This document shows, piece after piece, positions 10,401 to 22,700 of a stretch of 32,763 nt of DNA (within the stretch, counting starts at the first letter, position 1; every line of letters begins with the position of its first letter). The DNA comes from Lingula anatina (lineage: Eukaryota > Brachiopoda > Lingulata > Lingulida > Lingulidae): the NCBI RefSeq assembly GCF_001039355.2, contig NW_019775587.1, forward strand, positions 73,050 to 105,812, in the 5' to 3' direction. Position numbers and translations under genes: made by a program. A model generated the notes under the pieces. That model had not been told where the DNA came from and searched no databases. It saw nothing but the letters and a program-made list of their open reading frames with translations.

Positions 10401-11645
10401 CCATCTCTGCCAAGGATTTGGACATTATCATTCAACGGGCACCTTTTACGTGGCTCGAGACGTGTCGTAGCTTCTGATGGCCATACAAGGCCTGGAGAGC
10501 TGAAACACTCTCGAGATGATGTCACCATTATTTTATTTTATTTTGTGTTATTGGCCCTGCTGTGAACTTTTATGGCGTGAGAAATGCAACTGCCATTTTT
10601 CTGCTCCCCGTTCCCATGGTTCCTGTCCTGATGAGCTCGTGTCCTTCCTGATTTGCGTGCGAAACGGAGAATTTGTTGTGATACCTTTGTATTGACACTT
10701 TTAAAAAACTTTTAAAATTTTTCTTTGTCTTTTTTTAGTGAAGTGGTGTTCAGCTTTGGTTTGTAAATATACAATATAGTACGGTAATAATACGAAATGA
10801 TGACATACTCCAATTAATCAAAGTATGTACCTTGTCTTTATGGAATACTGATGCTTTGTTTTAATATTCACACTTTGAAGTCGCTTTATGGACTTTTAAT
10901 GCCATAAACTAGCAGTCCTTATTCATGTCACATACAGTGGGGACAACGGGATAGCTTAATGTCTGGCTGGAGATGCTTCATGTGTACATAGAAAAGAATC
11001 TCTTTAAAGATATTACTGCGTGTATCTGTTTAGAACAGCACAATATCTGCACGTAGCCTAAATGAATATGATGTAAATGATATTTTTGATTTATGAATAT
11101 ATATATAGTTATATATATGGCAGTGACAGGTTTATTTTATCGAACATACCTTTAGGGTATGTATGCAATAGAAACCAGGACAAAAAGAAGAGAAGTATGA
11201 GAAGTTGTCATTCGAGTCGATGTTACTCCGTGGGCAATCATGTGTTAATATGATGTATGAAGATCAGTGGCTAATATACTCGTGCTCATCTGGATGGCTT
11301 TAAAGATATACCTATTATCACTTTAATATATACTGGAGCGTTAAACAAGGGTTCGTAAGGCTTATCAAACACCAATATGAAAAAAGAAGGCACAAATTAA
11401 TATAGACACTTGTAGAATGAAGTGTCCCATAAGTAGGAGGTCTATATTTCTAATTATTCTTTGAGAGACTTCGACGCAAAGTCTAAAACACACGACCCGA
11501 AAGTAGGATAAGTTGCGGTTTTACTCTAATAATACTGGTTTGTTCACTCTTGTGGTTGTCCTCTTGGCGAACAAGAGATGTGTATTCTCCACCTCTTTTT
11601 CTCCTCCCTCTCCTCTCGCTTCACATATTTCACCCCTCTCCCGCC

Positions 11646-11704
<59 letters not shown>

Positions 11705-11727
11705 ATGTGCACACACACACGCGCGCG

Positions 11728-11774
<47 letters not shown>

Positions 11775-13691
11775 TCAGTGCTTCTCTCTTCACAGACACA
11801 AACTTTCACTTAAATTCGCCCAAGATAAAATAGACGCCTGACTCGTTAATCACTGCAGTCAAAGCTCTTTAACAAGAAGTGCTGTTTAATGTGGTGTGGC
11901 ACGTATGGAGGGCCAGACAAGATAAATATGATTAAAGGAAGTATTAAAACACTAAACAGCGTCTCATATAGGTCTTGGCAATGTTTAAGGTATCTTTAAC
12001 TGTATGAAAATATAAACACAACAAGGAATCATTTCCACAGGCGGTATTTTCTCCAAGTACGTTTTGTATGGTAATTTGTGTTTTTGTTGCTTTTAATCCA
12101 AGTACGCGTTTTTGTATTTTAATATGAGGCTTTTAAATGTCACAGTTATTAGCCTATCACGGACAGTCTAATAAACATAACTATGATGAAAAGGAGGTTT
12201 TTTCAACGAAAGTATTTTCTCAAGATAATTTTATTGTGATTTTTATTACTTTTTGTCTCAGTATGTGTGTTTTGTTGAGTAAATCTGTGCACAATCTGTG
12301 CACAATGACAACTTTTATCAGTGTCACAGCATCCTTCGTATTCAAAAACTGTATGATAAGAAGTAGAGGGAGGTCGATTCTGCTTGTCATATGTTTTATT
12401 TTACATTCCGTTATTCATAAGTAAAACATACCTGACAGTTAAGACTGTTTAAGAAAACCATTTCTGCGCCCTAAAAAAACTCTGCGTTTAAGAGATATGC
12501 ACAAAAGACTCCTTGTGCTAAGATCCGGCAAGATGTTGGTGGGGAAACGTCGCAAAATTGGAGGAAATTATAAACATATTTTATTTCATGCTCGGTTGAA
12601 GTTGAAGAGCATTACCTCTATCTACGATGCATTACACCCATGTTATTTACATTAAGTACCCATTACCGCATACCGAATCCGCAGGTGTCTGGGTCTCACC
12701 TGTCCATCTGAAACCCGAGCAAGACAATTGTGATGATGCTTTAACTAACTGTCCCTTTTCTTTTTATAACATATTGCAAAAAGAAACAAAATTGCAGATA
12801 AGCGTGAAACAGTATATTGTAAAGAGAGCTAATATCCCATTAAATGGCACCGTAAGCGTTAAGTGCGAAACATTAACACCGGGACAGTAAAACAGGATTA
12901 AGCACGCAGAGAGTGCTTAACCCGACAGAGGTGGGAAGATGTATGGATGTACGAGACGAAGACATCCAACACCCTACCCTCTTGGTGAACCAAAGCATGT
13001 ATTTGCCAGACTATTCTTGACGGGAGTCTGAGTTATGGTACCAAGATAGACAGGGGTTTAAGACCCCTTTCCCATATCTAGATAGATCTAGCAGGATCGA
13101 CCCATCTCCGAGGGGTTTCTCGCTAAATTACATTCACCTTAAGCGGCTCTGATGTCTGGCACGCCTAATGAAGCTGTTATGGGGTAAGTAACTATCGTTT
13201 ACCAGCTTCGGTAGGCGTGCCAGACACTTAAGCCGCTTAATCTGAATGCAATTTAGCGAGAACCCCCTCGGAGATGGGTCGATCCTGCTAGATTGATCTA
13301 GATATGGTAGTGGGGTCTAAGGGACAGATCATGGAGTTTGAGACGGAAGAACACACTTTTATTGATACCTTTTGACATGTTTCACGAAAAATCTAAGATA
13401 CCACAGATGCCCTGAAAAAACTCTTTAAATGGTTGAATATTATTCTTTTTAAAACCACCTTGGTTAATCGTACGTAAATCCTATACCTTAAATGGAAGCG
13501 CCTACTGCTGCCCACCTGCGGTCTGTTTGCATATCACCAAACACTGGAAGAACTGGTTATTTTTCCTAACAGGGCAAAACTGGTTCGTATTTCAACTTAG
13601 CACGGTATTATGCTGTGCTTTATCTTCTGCGTTAACACTTGATTAACCTTCTCTCTTTCTTTCTTTNNNNNNNNNNNNNNNNNNNNNNNNN

Positions 13692-13731
<40 letters not shown>

Positions 13732-16700
13732 TCGCGGGGGATTTAAGCATTTAAATTATGTTTGAGAGCACTGTATATGAAATCTAGAGTCATAATCTAA
13801 GACAGTCTGAATAGTATAGAGGGCGTTGCTGCCATTCGGCCAACTGCGGACGATTTCGTGCCTCGACGAAATCACTCGAGGTGTCTCGAATGTGTTGCTG
13901 CTTTGTTGTGTTAGATGTTCTCATAAAGGTGAAACAGCACAACTCATTTCATTTGTCTATCTACAGCCAGTAAAAGCGAGTTTGCACTTTTTTCCCAAAT
14001 GTCGTTGGAATTCATGTGTGGAGGCAAAGGATATATTATTGACTATGTTAAAATATTGAAAGCTTGGTCTACGTCTTTTAATCTTTACTGCTTTAAACAG
14101 CTTTAATAAGGATGTGGTTACACATGGCTTGGGAAGGAGTGGAGGTAGAAACAACAGGTGTTTTTAAGTTATTTCCTATTGATAGCTATGGTCCCCTTAA
14201 TATATCTCATCCCAAAGTCTATACTAGAGGTAATTAAAAATATCTGTATTGACTGCCTTTCCTACCCAGCGGTCCTATCCAATACCTATCAGCACATGTA
14301 TCAGCTGAGAAAATGCACAGCATGAGGCTAGCGTATACCTACATGTAGTAATTTCAGACAGCACCTGCTTCTAACGTGCTTTGCATTCACAGGTATTCAT
14401 AATTCCGACATATATATATGTATTTTGACATTATTGATCGGGTTCCAAGTTCTTGGAATTTTATTCAGTATCAATATGTGATTCCAATCAGATGTGATAG
14501 GGATATTTTTCCGTATCTGTTTTGCAATATACCGCGCAGTTGGATATTTTCATTACAAAGACATTTTTGACTGTTCTTAACTCGGAGAGGAATTTCAGTG
14601 CCACGTCTTCAGCAGGCTTTGCTGACAGTAAGTGTAGTTATTATTAGCCGGATTTGCAATACCGGAACTATTCATGCATTTCACGAATCTATCTCATCAA
14701 CCCTTTATTGTGCAACAGACCCATATAATATTGGATCTTCAGTGGCATTAACGGTATACTGACCCTGCTGTGCCTTTTTATCACACGCTGCGTTATACCT
14801 ACAGTGGCATTAGAACAGAAAGAGAAACACTACTGGGCATGGTTCGCGTTGCAGTTCGGGGCTAGATTGGGACGGCATATTCGACCGTGTGTATAAGATA
14901 TTGCTGACTCTTAAATGGATAATTTCATGCAGGTAGTAAGAATATAGAATAAGGCTAACCATTTATGGCTGGATTTACAGTGTTTCTCCCCATTGACGGA
15001 TGGCGACTGGGCCGCATGTATAAAATCAATCAATCTCAGAAGCACGGCCATATTGTCTGTGCATTCACTTAAAGATGAGTATGCAGTACAGCAAAAATGA
15101 AATATGCATATACGATATGTAAGGATCTGCATAGCATGGAATTGTGGTCACGACCGCTTTAATATCATGACACAGTACTAGTAGGAAGAGACGTATGTCG
15201 CATACATGTTTCACCTGACATATGCAGATTTCAATGGAAGACAAAAGCATACCTCAGGTAAGGTGAAATCTGGCATTGCGTTAATTGAGGTGTCCCGAAA
15301 GCACGTGTCGGCCTGCGTCACACAGTCGTCTCATTAATTAACAGATGGACCACTTGACATCTGTACACATCCACACTAATCATACATATATTGACAAGTA
15401 CGTCTGAAGCTCGTTGGCTTTATACGTGGTACTCGCCACGAGCACTGTGTGTAACCACACTCTATCTGTCCTGTGAACAGCTAGTGCGAACCATATAAAG
15501 CCGTTCAATATTTTACATTATTCAGTACATCTATGCACATAGTAGTTAAACCGTGAACGTTCTTTGGAGCAAGCACCGAGGACCTTGTAGTCATTTATGC
15601 TGACAGTCTTCCTATGCCAGTTAATACACTAAATCACCCATTAATCACATTAATCAAGGGTAGTATTGAAACCTTTGTTTTAATAAAATTTAATAATTTC
15701 AAAACGCTTATGAACGAACACTCATCATTAAGTATCTGCTTTGAAGCACTGTATTGCAGATTTCAGTTCTGGTTCAGAATGATGATTGGACAATTAATGT
15801 AAGACTCGGATAAGCATTTGGTTCTGTATAGAATCATAATCACGACTATTACAGCAGGCACTCTTCTATGTGGTCGTTACGCGTTACGTACAAATTGATT
15901 TTATTGCACAAATATTACATAATGCTGTATGTGCATTTTATTGAGTTTCAACAAATGTTAGAGGCAATCAGGTTTTCTGCGGACATTTATAGATGTCTGC
16001 TGTTTTGTCTGCACGTGAAGTACTGCCATCCTGTTCCATTGCTTTTGGGCAAAGCGAAATTTAAAAGCATTTTATCTAAGCTCAAGTGCTTAAGAGGTAG
16101 TTATTTATCTTGGTCATCCAGTGTTTGCTGATTGTAGGTTTTTATATGTAGATGAAAAAAGAAAGGGAACCACCGCCGTTGGTTCAGTATTTGGTCCAAT
16201 CGAAAAGTAGTTGAAAATGCTCTGATTGAACCACCATGGATGTTGAAAGTCTAAATTAGATAGCATAATGAAGTTTTAATGTTTCGACTGACTCATCGGC
16301 ATCACGTTATATTTTAGATGCTGGTGGTAAATATATATTGTACGCGGTAAAGTACAGTTGGAAATCGAGGCACGCAAGGAATTGGATTTGTCATAACAGT
16401 TAATTATCTTTATCTTGACCATGATGTTTTTGCATTGTTCAGCGTGCATCTTCATGTACACTTCTTTCATATTTCATTTACAATGCCGTTTCATTTACAA
16501 TCCCGGCTTTGGTAACTTCGAAATCGTTTGAGTGTTTATTTGTTTTTTTCTTTTTCTCGTAGGCTCCGATTCGGCCAATTTACGACGCTGCCAACGGCGA
16601 GCACGAGAAGCGCAAACCCAGGTTTAACCGCTTCGGTCAACATGAACCACCTACGGTTAGAATTAAAAACATTATAAACCAATATGTCGGTGACACAAAA

Positions 16701-19700
16701 GGGATAGGCTTGGAAGAAGTTGTCAAGGAGCTAACCCAAAATGCAGACGACGCAAAAGCTAGCAAGGTCATGTTCATCTTGGACAAGCGCCATCTGCCGA
16801 CAGAAAATGTGTGGGACGAATGGAAACCACTGCAGGGACCATCACTTTGTGTGTACAATAACGCCATCTTCACAGATAACGATATTGAAGCTATACAGAA
16901 GCTTGGAGTGGGAAGCAAAAGCAGTGATCCGGATAAAACAGGTACCTATATTTAGTTTACATACAGTAATTACTTATTTATGATAAGATGTGCCATTCAT
17001 CCAGTTAATTTATGTCAAAGATGGGTGTATGTTTTATGATTATTTGATATTTATTTTACGATGAGTGTAACTTTTGATACACAATTAATATTAGTTATAT
17101 GGCGAATAGTTTTTCTATTGAACATGTATAATAATGCGGTTAATATATCTAAAATCTTCCTTATCTTCCTCTTCACGAACCTGAAACAGTTATGAAAATA
17201 ACAGGCGTTTAAGGATTAGAAAGTAATTCAACATCTTTGTAATATGGCCATTTACAATATTTCTTTGCAGGTCAGTTTGGCATCGGTTTCAACGTAGTTT
17301 ACCAGATGACTGACTGCCCGACTTTGTTGTCAGATGGTGTCAACCTCTGCATGTTTGACCCCCATTTGACCTACGTCCCAGGAGCAAACAACGGCTGCCC
17401 TGGTGGTCACGTGAACTTTAAGGAGGAACCTGAGTTCAAAACCACGTGGTCTGACGTCATCCGGGGCTTTCTTGATGAGTATGTCCAGCAGAGCGGTAGC
17501 ACGGTGTTCCGATTTCCCCTTCGCACAAAAGAGATGAATTCCAAAATTTCTAATCGGCATTACGACGAGGACTGCCTTCAGGAAATGCAGAGAGATCTGG
17601 AGACGATAGAGTTCAGGTTGCTTCTTCATAAGTGCCTTTTGTTTACCAAGACTGTGGACTATATAGGTGTTATGGTGATTCATCCCGATGGGAATAAAGA
17701 GATGGTCACCGAAGTTAAACGCAAGATTAGTGCCGTAGACCACCGGGAGATTAAGTCCTCCTATCAGCGTCTGTCTACTGAGATCAAGGCACTTATGGAG
17801 GGGAGGATCGGTGTCGGGGATATTACGAAAAATTCCATCACTTACAACATGGTAACAGAGGATGAATTCAATACCACAAACTGGACAGTCAATCAAACGT
17901 TTGGTTTTCATGGTGACTTTACGGAAGACGAATCAGAGTTCCTAAATGAGTTCGTGGGAGGGTCGTTCTCAGGGAAAAAATTCAGTCCCATAGCAGGCCT
18001 CGCCTCAAGACGTGATAATGAGGACTTGAAGGGCGAGACTTTCTGCTTCCTACAGCTCCCTATCGAGAACGGCTTACCCGTGCACGTCAATGGGCATTTT
18101 GCCATTCACTCCTCGCGCCGTAGCCTATGGTCAAACACCGCGTTTGGCGATTGGAATCGTGTGTTGCTCCATCACGTGCTAGTCCCAGCTTATTGCTCCT
18201 TTCTACGCAGTATTACCAGACAGGTCGATACCCGCAACGTGGGCGAGTGGTATCTGAGGTTGTTTCCACACATAGAGGTCGCCACTGAATCATACTACCA
18301 AGAACTAGTCAAAGATTTGTATTTCTGTATACTACACAACAATCTGCCTGTGATACCTTTGCTGCGACCCTCGAGTGTCTCAAATGATGCTCGACAGAAG
18401 GTTGAATTCTTTGGACCAAAGGACTTATATTTTGTACACGGAGAAGACCACAATGAAGATGTGGAGAAAAGCCTCATGGTGTTGGGTGTTAACATATGCA
18501 ACTTTCCCGAGATCACAGAACGGATACTTGCAGCCAAAATGAAAGACATAGACTTTCTCACCCCCAGGGTAGCCACAAGCTGCCTTAAAGACGCAGCCAC
18601 ACGGATGGGTCTTCCAAAGCCAATCTCTGCAACTGAACTACGCACTGTAGATAACGCCAAGATTCTCCTAGAGTATTGTCTCCTAGAAGAGAGCAACCAA
18701 GACTACCATCGGCTCGACGGATTGCCTCTGTGTGTCACCATGACAAACCAGCTGAAAGAATTTCGGCGTAGATCGCCCGTGTTTTTGTCCCTCGAGTACA
18801 AAACCTTGTTGCCATACAACCAAGACTTGTTCATCCACGAAGATTTGGCACCACTTTTGAATGTGGCCCAAACCTACACCAACACTCCCGTGCGAAAATT
18901 GGTGGTCGCAGACATTCCAAACTACATACAAGCAACTTCGCCATGTGTCAGAGATCGGGCATGGCTCACCCTAATGTGGAAGTTTCTGCGGGAAAATACA
19001 AACAGATACAACAACAGGACCGTCATGGTCATGATGAGCGACCTGCCTATATTACCAGGCTCGGACGGCCGCTTCTATAAAGTAAGCGAGGGCAAGAATC
19101 TGGTAAATCTTTGCAACTCTTCGAAAGACATTCAGACCATAGTCCGGAAAATGGGTCTCCCAACTTTAGACACCACTGACCTTGTAGACGACGACCTCAC
19201 GGATCAGGACATAAGTGATATGGCGTCGCCGTGTGTTATGGACGCTTCTCACCCGGAGGACATTCTGTACATGCTCACTGTCTACCCGTTTCATAGTTGT
19301 GAGTTTTCCGAAGACGAATGTGAAACGTTCTTGTTCTTCTTTAAAAACGACTTAGAGTCAATTCGTCGCAGTGGCGTCTTTCTTAAGACGTTGCGTCTCC
19401 TCCCAATTTATGAAACTATTGAAGGGGACTTCAGGTCCATAGCGTCTGCTGTTTCTGTAGCAGTTTTAGACGATTCCATTCCAACGAAAGGAATCACAGG
19501 CTACATGAGAAGTTCGGACCGTGTGTTGCTGAAGGAGAAAAAGGCCTACAGTGACTTGTACACAGCGTTAGGTATCAGCAAGAAAAATACAATAGATGTC
19601 TACACGGATCATGTTTTCCCCAAATTTGCCAGCATAGATAAAGAAATGAGACAATCCCATTTGGAGTGCATTCGAGACTCTGTTTTACCAATGCTGTTGT

Positions 19701-22700
19701 CATTCGGTACAGACCAAGCAAAGCAAATGTTTACCTCAGAACTTCAGAAACTGCCCTTCATCCCTTATGAAGGTAATCTCCTGCTTGCCAGTAATTTTTA
19801 TGACTTGGATATGGGAATACTACACTTGGCTGGAGACCTGCATCCACTTCCGGAGGAATTCTGTGGACCGGAGTGGAGGGAGCTTCTGCGGGTTGCTGGT
19901 CTGAAAACCGAGATAGAAGCGGCGGAACTGATTAAGTGCGCTGAGGCTGTATCCCACATGTCCGAGGATATGGAGGAGGCTCAGAAATTTGCTCAGATCG
20001 TTCTCTCCACAGCTGTCCTGAACGAGTTCGATGAGGACGTTCTCCGTCAGCTTTCAGAAATCCCGTTTATTCCAGCAGTCACCATCGACTATGACGACGA
20101 ACTCATCTCGGTTTGCCCACCAAAGCAGCCGGAAGGTTTCCAGAAGTTATCCGGCTCACTGCAGTACGAGAGTAGACAAGAACACCAGCTCCTGCAGCAC
20201 GACCTGCTGGCGTGGTCTGTGAACCCGACCCTCCCCCAGTGGGCAAAAATTCCCGACAATCTTGTCGATATTCTTGGCGTGCAACAGGTGCCCTCCGTCG
20301 CCGACGTCACTCAGCACTGCATACAGTTATGCGAGGCCGTAACCGACCAGCTTTCAGACGAAGCCTTGAAAGAGCTTGAGAAAGTCTTGGTGCATATTTA
20401 CGATTTTCTTCTCCTCAAGTGTGATTGTAACAACCCTGGGTGTGACACGTGTAAGGAAATGAAAGCTCTACAGACGGCAAGGTGTATAGTCCTTAACGAT
20501 GGTACAATAAGAGTCCGACCTGACCAGGTTGTGTTGAACTTCCCCTCAGACATTGACAGTGACACCCTGCACCCTTACCTGTACGCCAGACCGATGTCTT
20601 TGGCCAAGTACGATGAATTGTTCAAGCGTCTTGGAGCCGTGAAGAGTCCCAAACCCAATACCTATGCAAATGTACTCAACAAGCTGCGGACCGAATCTGG
20701 CACAAATCCCCTCAAAACTAATCAGAAACAGACTGCCAGCACGGCCGTATATGGCCTCTTTGCATCCCTTCAGCAGGATATAGAGAGCGAATTAACCGCC
20801 GGCCCACTCTTTTTGCCATCCGACAAAGCAGTCATGGTCGTCTCCAGTCAACTCATCGTGAACGACAACAAAATGATAGCGAAGAAATTCAAGAAGAAAA
20901 AATACAAGTACCTATGCAAATTACAAAGCTGTAACCTCCCAAAGCATCCGCGAGAGTACATCAACCTCCTGCCGGACGAGTTAAGACCCAAAATACTGTC
21001 TGATATGGTCCAGCAAATGGCTGTGGTACGGTATCGTTGTATGAAAGGTCCCACCTGTCCCTTCATGCAAGAATACCGCATGCGAATCTCGCAAGACGCT
21101 TTTGGGCATGTGCTGATGCTGATGGGCCACTCCCCGGACCCTGATCGAGACGACTATGAAGACAACATTGAGAGATTAAAGGTGATGGATTTCATCTGCT
21201 TTGAAAAGATAGACTGTTACCTCTGTGAGCGCGGCATCCCGACGGAATTGATAAGCACCCCGAAGCTGGTCCACCACGAGGTTTCGGACGAAGGGTACAT
21301 GCGTCTGTTCATTAAACACTACGACGAGTACCCCGGTGACGCAGACATGGTCTCAGCAGTCGCAGACGCCATAAAGACAATGCTGTGTGCCAATAACGCC
21401 TTCAGCATTGATTCAGGAAAAATTGCGAAACTTCTGCGTTGCAAGATAGATCATTTGGATGAGTTTTTGGTCGAGGAGGGGTTGTCCACTCTGGACGATG
21501 ATATGATGACCAGACCCCGACTTGGTGCCTTCATAGATCCCGAGGACCACTGGATGTACAGTTGTGACCCGGATGTTCGTTTCCAACCGAAAGAGTACGT
21601 CGCGTACATGCTCCCCGAATATGAGAACGAAATGATCCACGCACGTATCATACGAGAGTGCAAGCGCAAGGAGCAACCGGTCGACGTCTCCAACATGTTC
21701 CGTGAGTACATTATAGACGTTGGCCTTGAGAACCCTCTAACTGCGCAGTCGCTAGATCTTTATCGGGAGGTGAAACGGAAGTCAGACAATGTTGCTCATC
21801 AGAGGGCGCTGATGAGGGAGTTGTCGGAGGCGGAAGAGATGTACAGGAGGTTGAAAGAGGGGATGGAGATCGAGGAACAGAAGCGTCAGGTGACTCGCCT
21901 GTTAGAAGAAGTCTTCCGCGATCCTATGAGGTAATTGTTCAGTATTATTGTGATAAGCCAATATATAAACGGAAACTGAAAATTGAGTATTCATTTTACT
22001 GAGAGTATTAGGGTATATATTAGGGTAGATATAAAATTATTTTAAAACATGTGGTGTTAAATTCAGCATCAGGTTTATAATGTAATAGGGCCTATATCTG
22101 CCCAGTCAATAATGTTATAGGTTCGGTAATTAACATGGTTCCATATATCAAAGGATAAGGCAGTGCTTCATTAGTTGCCTCTCATAGTAAAAAAACCGCA
22201 ATATAAATGTGTATTTTTCCTGTAGATATGACGAGAGAGACAAGCTGCGAAAAAGGCTGTTCCTTAAGTGGCATCCTGATAAAGCAGGGGGAACTTTAAT
22301 GGCGACAGAGGTGTTTAAGCATCTGAAGGCAGAGTTGGACCGCCTTCAGAAGATTTACCCCGTTAAGGAGCAAGCCGAGGGGCAGGGAAATATGTTTAAT
22401 CGTCCCAACCCGGCCAATTTCCGGTTTAACTTTCAGCGACCAGAACCACCACCTGAACCTTCTAAACCTGCAGATAAACCAGGTGAGAATGCATGTCAAA
22501 TGTGAAGTTATACTGCGGATTATGTTTTGGTGAAACGATTTTTTTAGTAGTCTGTTACCAGGAATACATGTTTTACCGTGTTAGGTATACGAATAGGCTC
22601 CGTTTTTGACAATAGTGTTTATAATTGAGCTGATTGAAGGATGCTTTGATATTTCTGTGTTTAATGAAAGTACATTGCATTTGTTTCGTTACACCTTTTG

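Larger units (their letters stand above)
7491..16562 (+). other. Intron 1 of the sacsin-like gene (about 9.1 kb)
   Basis: Starts GTGAGT and ends TTTCTTTTTCTCGTAG. No other exon of the gene was recognised inside, and other open frames are short, AT-rich or made by simple repeats. It contains a CRE-type palindrome at 8520-8527, a 22-bp palindrome at 8958-8979, a CT/CA microsatellite, a foldback element and an assembly gap. Its length, against about 300 bp for the other introns, isolates the 2A exon from the body of the gene. Confidence 0.6.

Noticed and set aside
17330-17911. 193-codon minus-strand frame, and several others antisense to 17271-21930
   Set aside because: Shadows of the large coding exon; none shows a domain, and the plus-strand frame is clearly sacsin-like.
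22209-22505. A stand-alone small DnaJ gene
   Set aside because: The J-domain frame begins at a good acceptor (22225), continues exon 3 in phase and lacks helix I on its own, so it is an exon of the sacsin-like gene.
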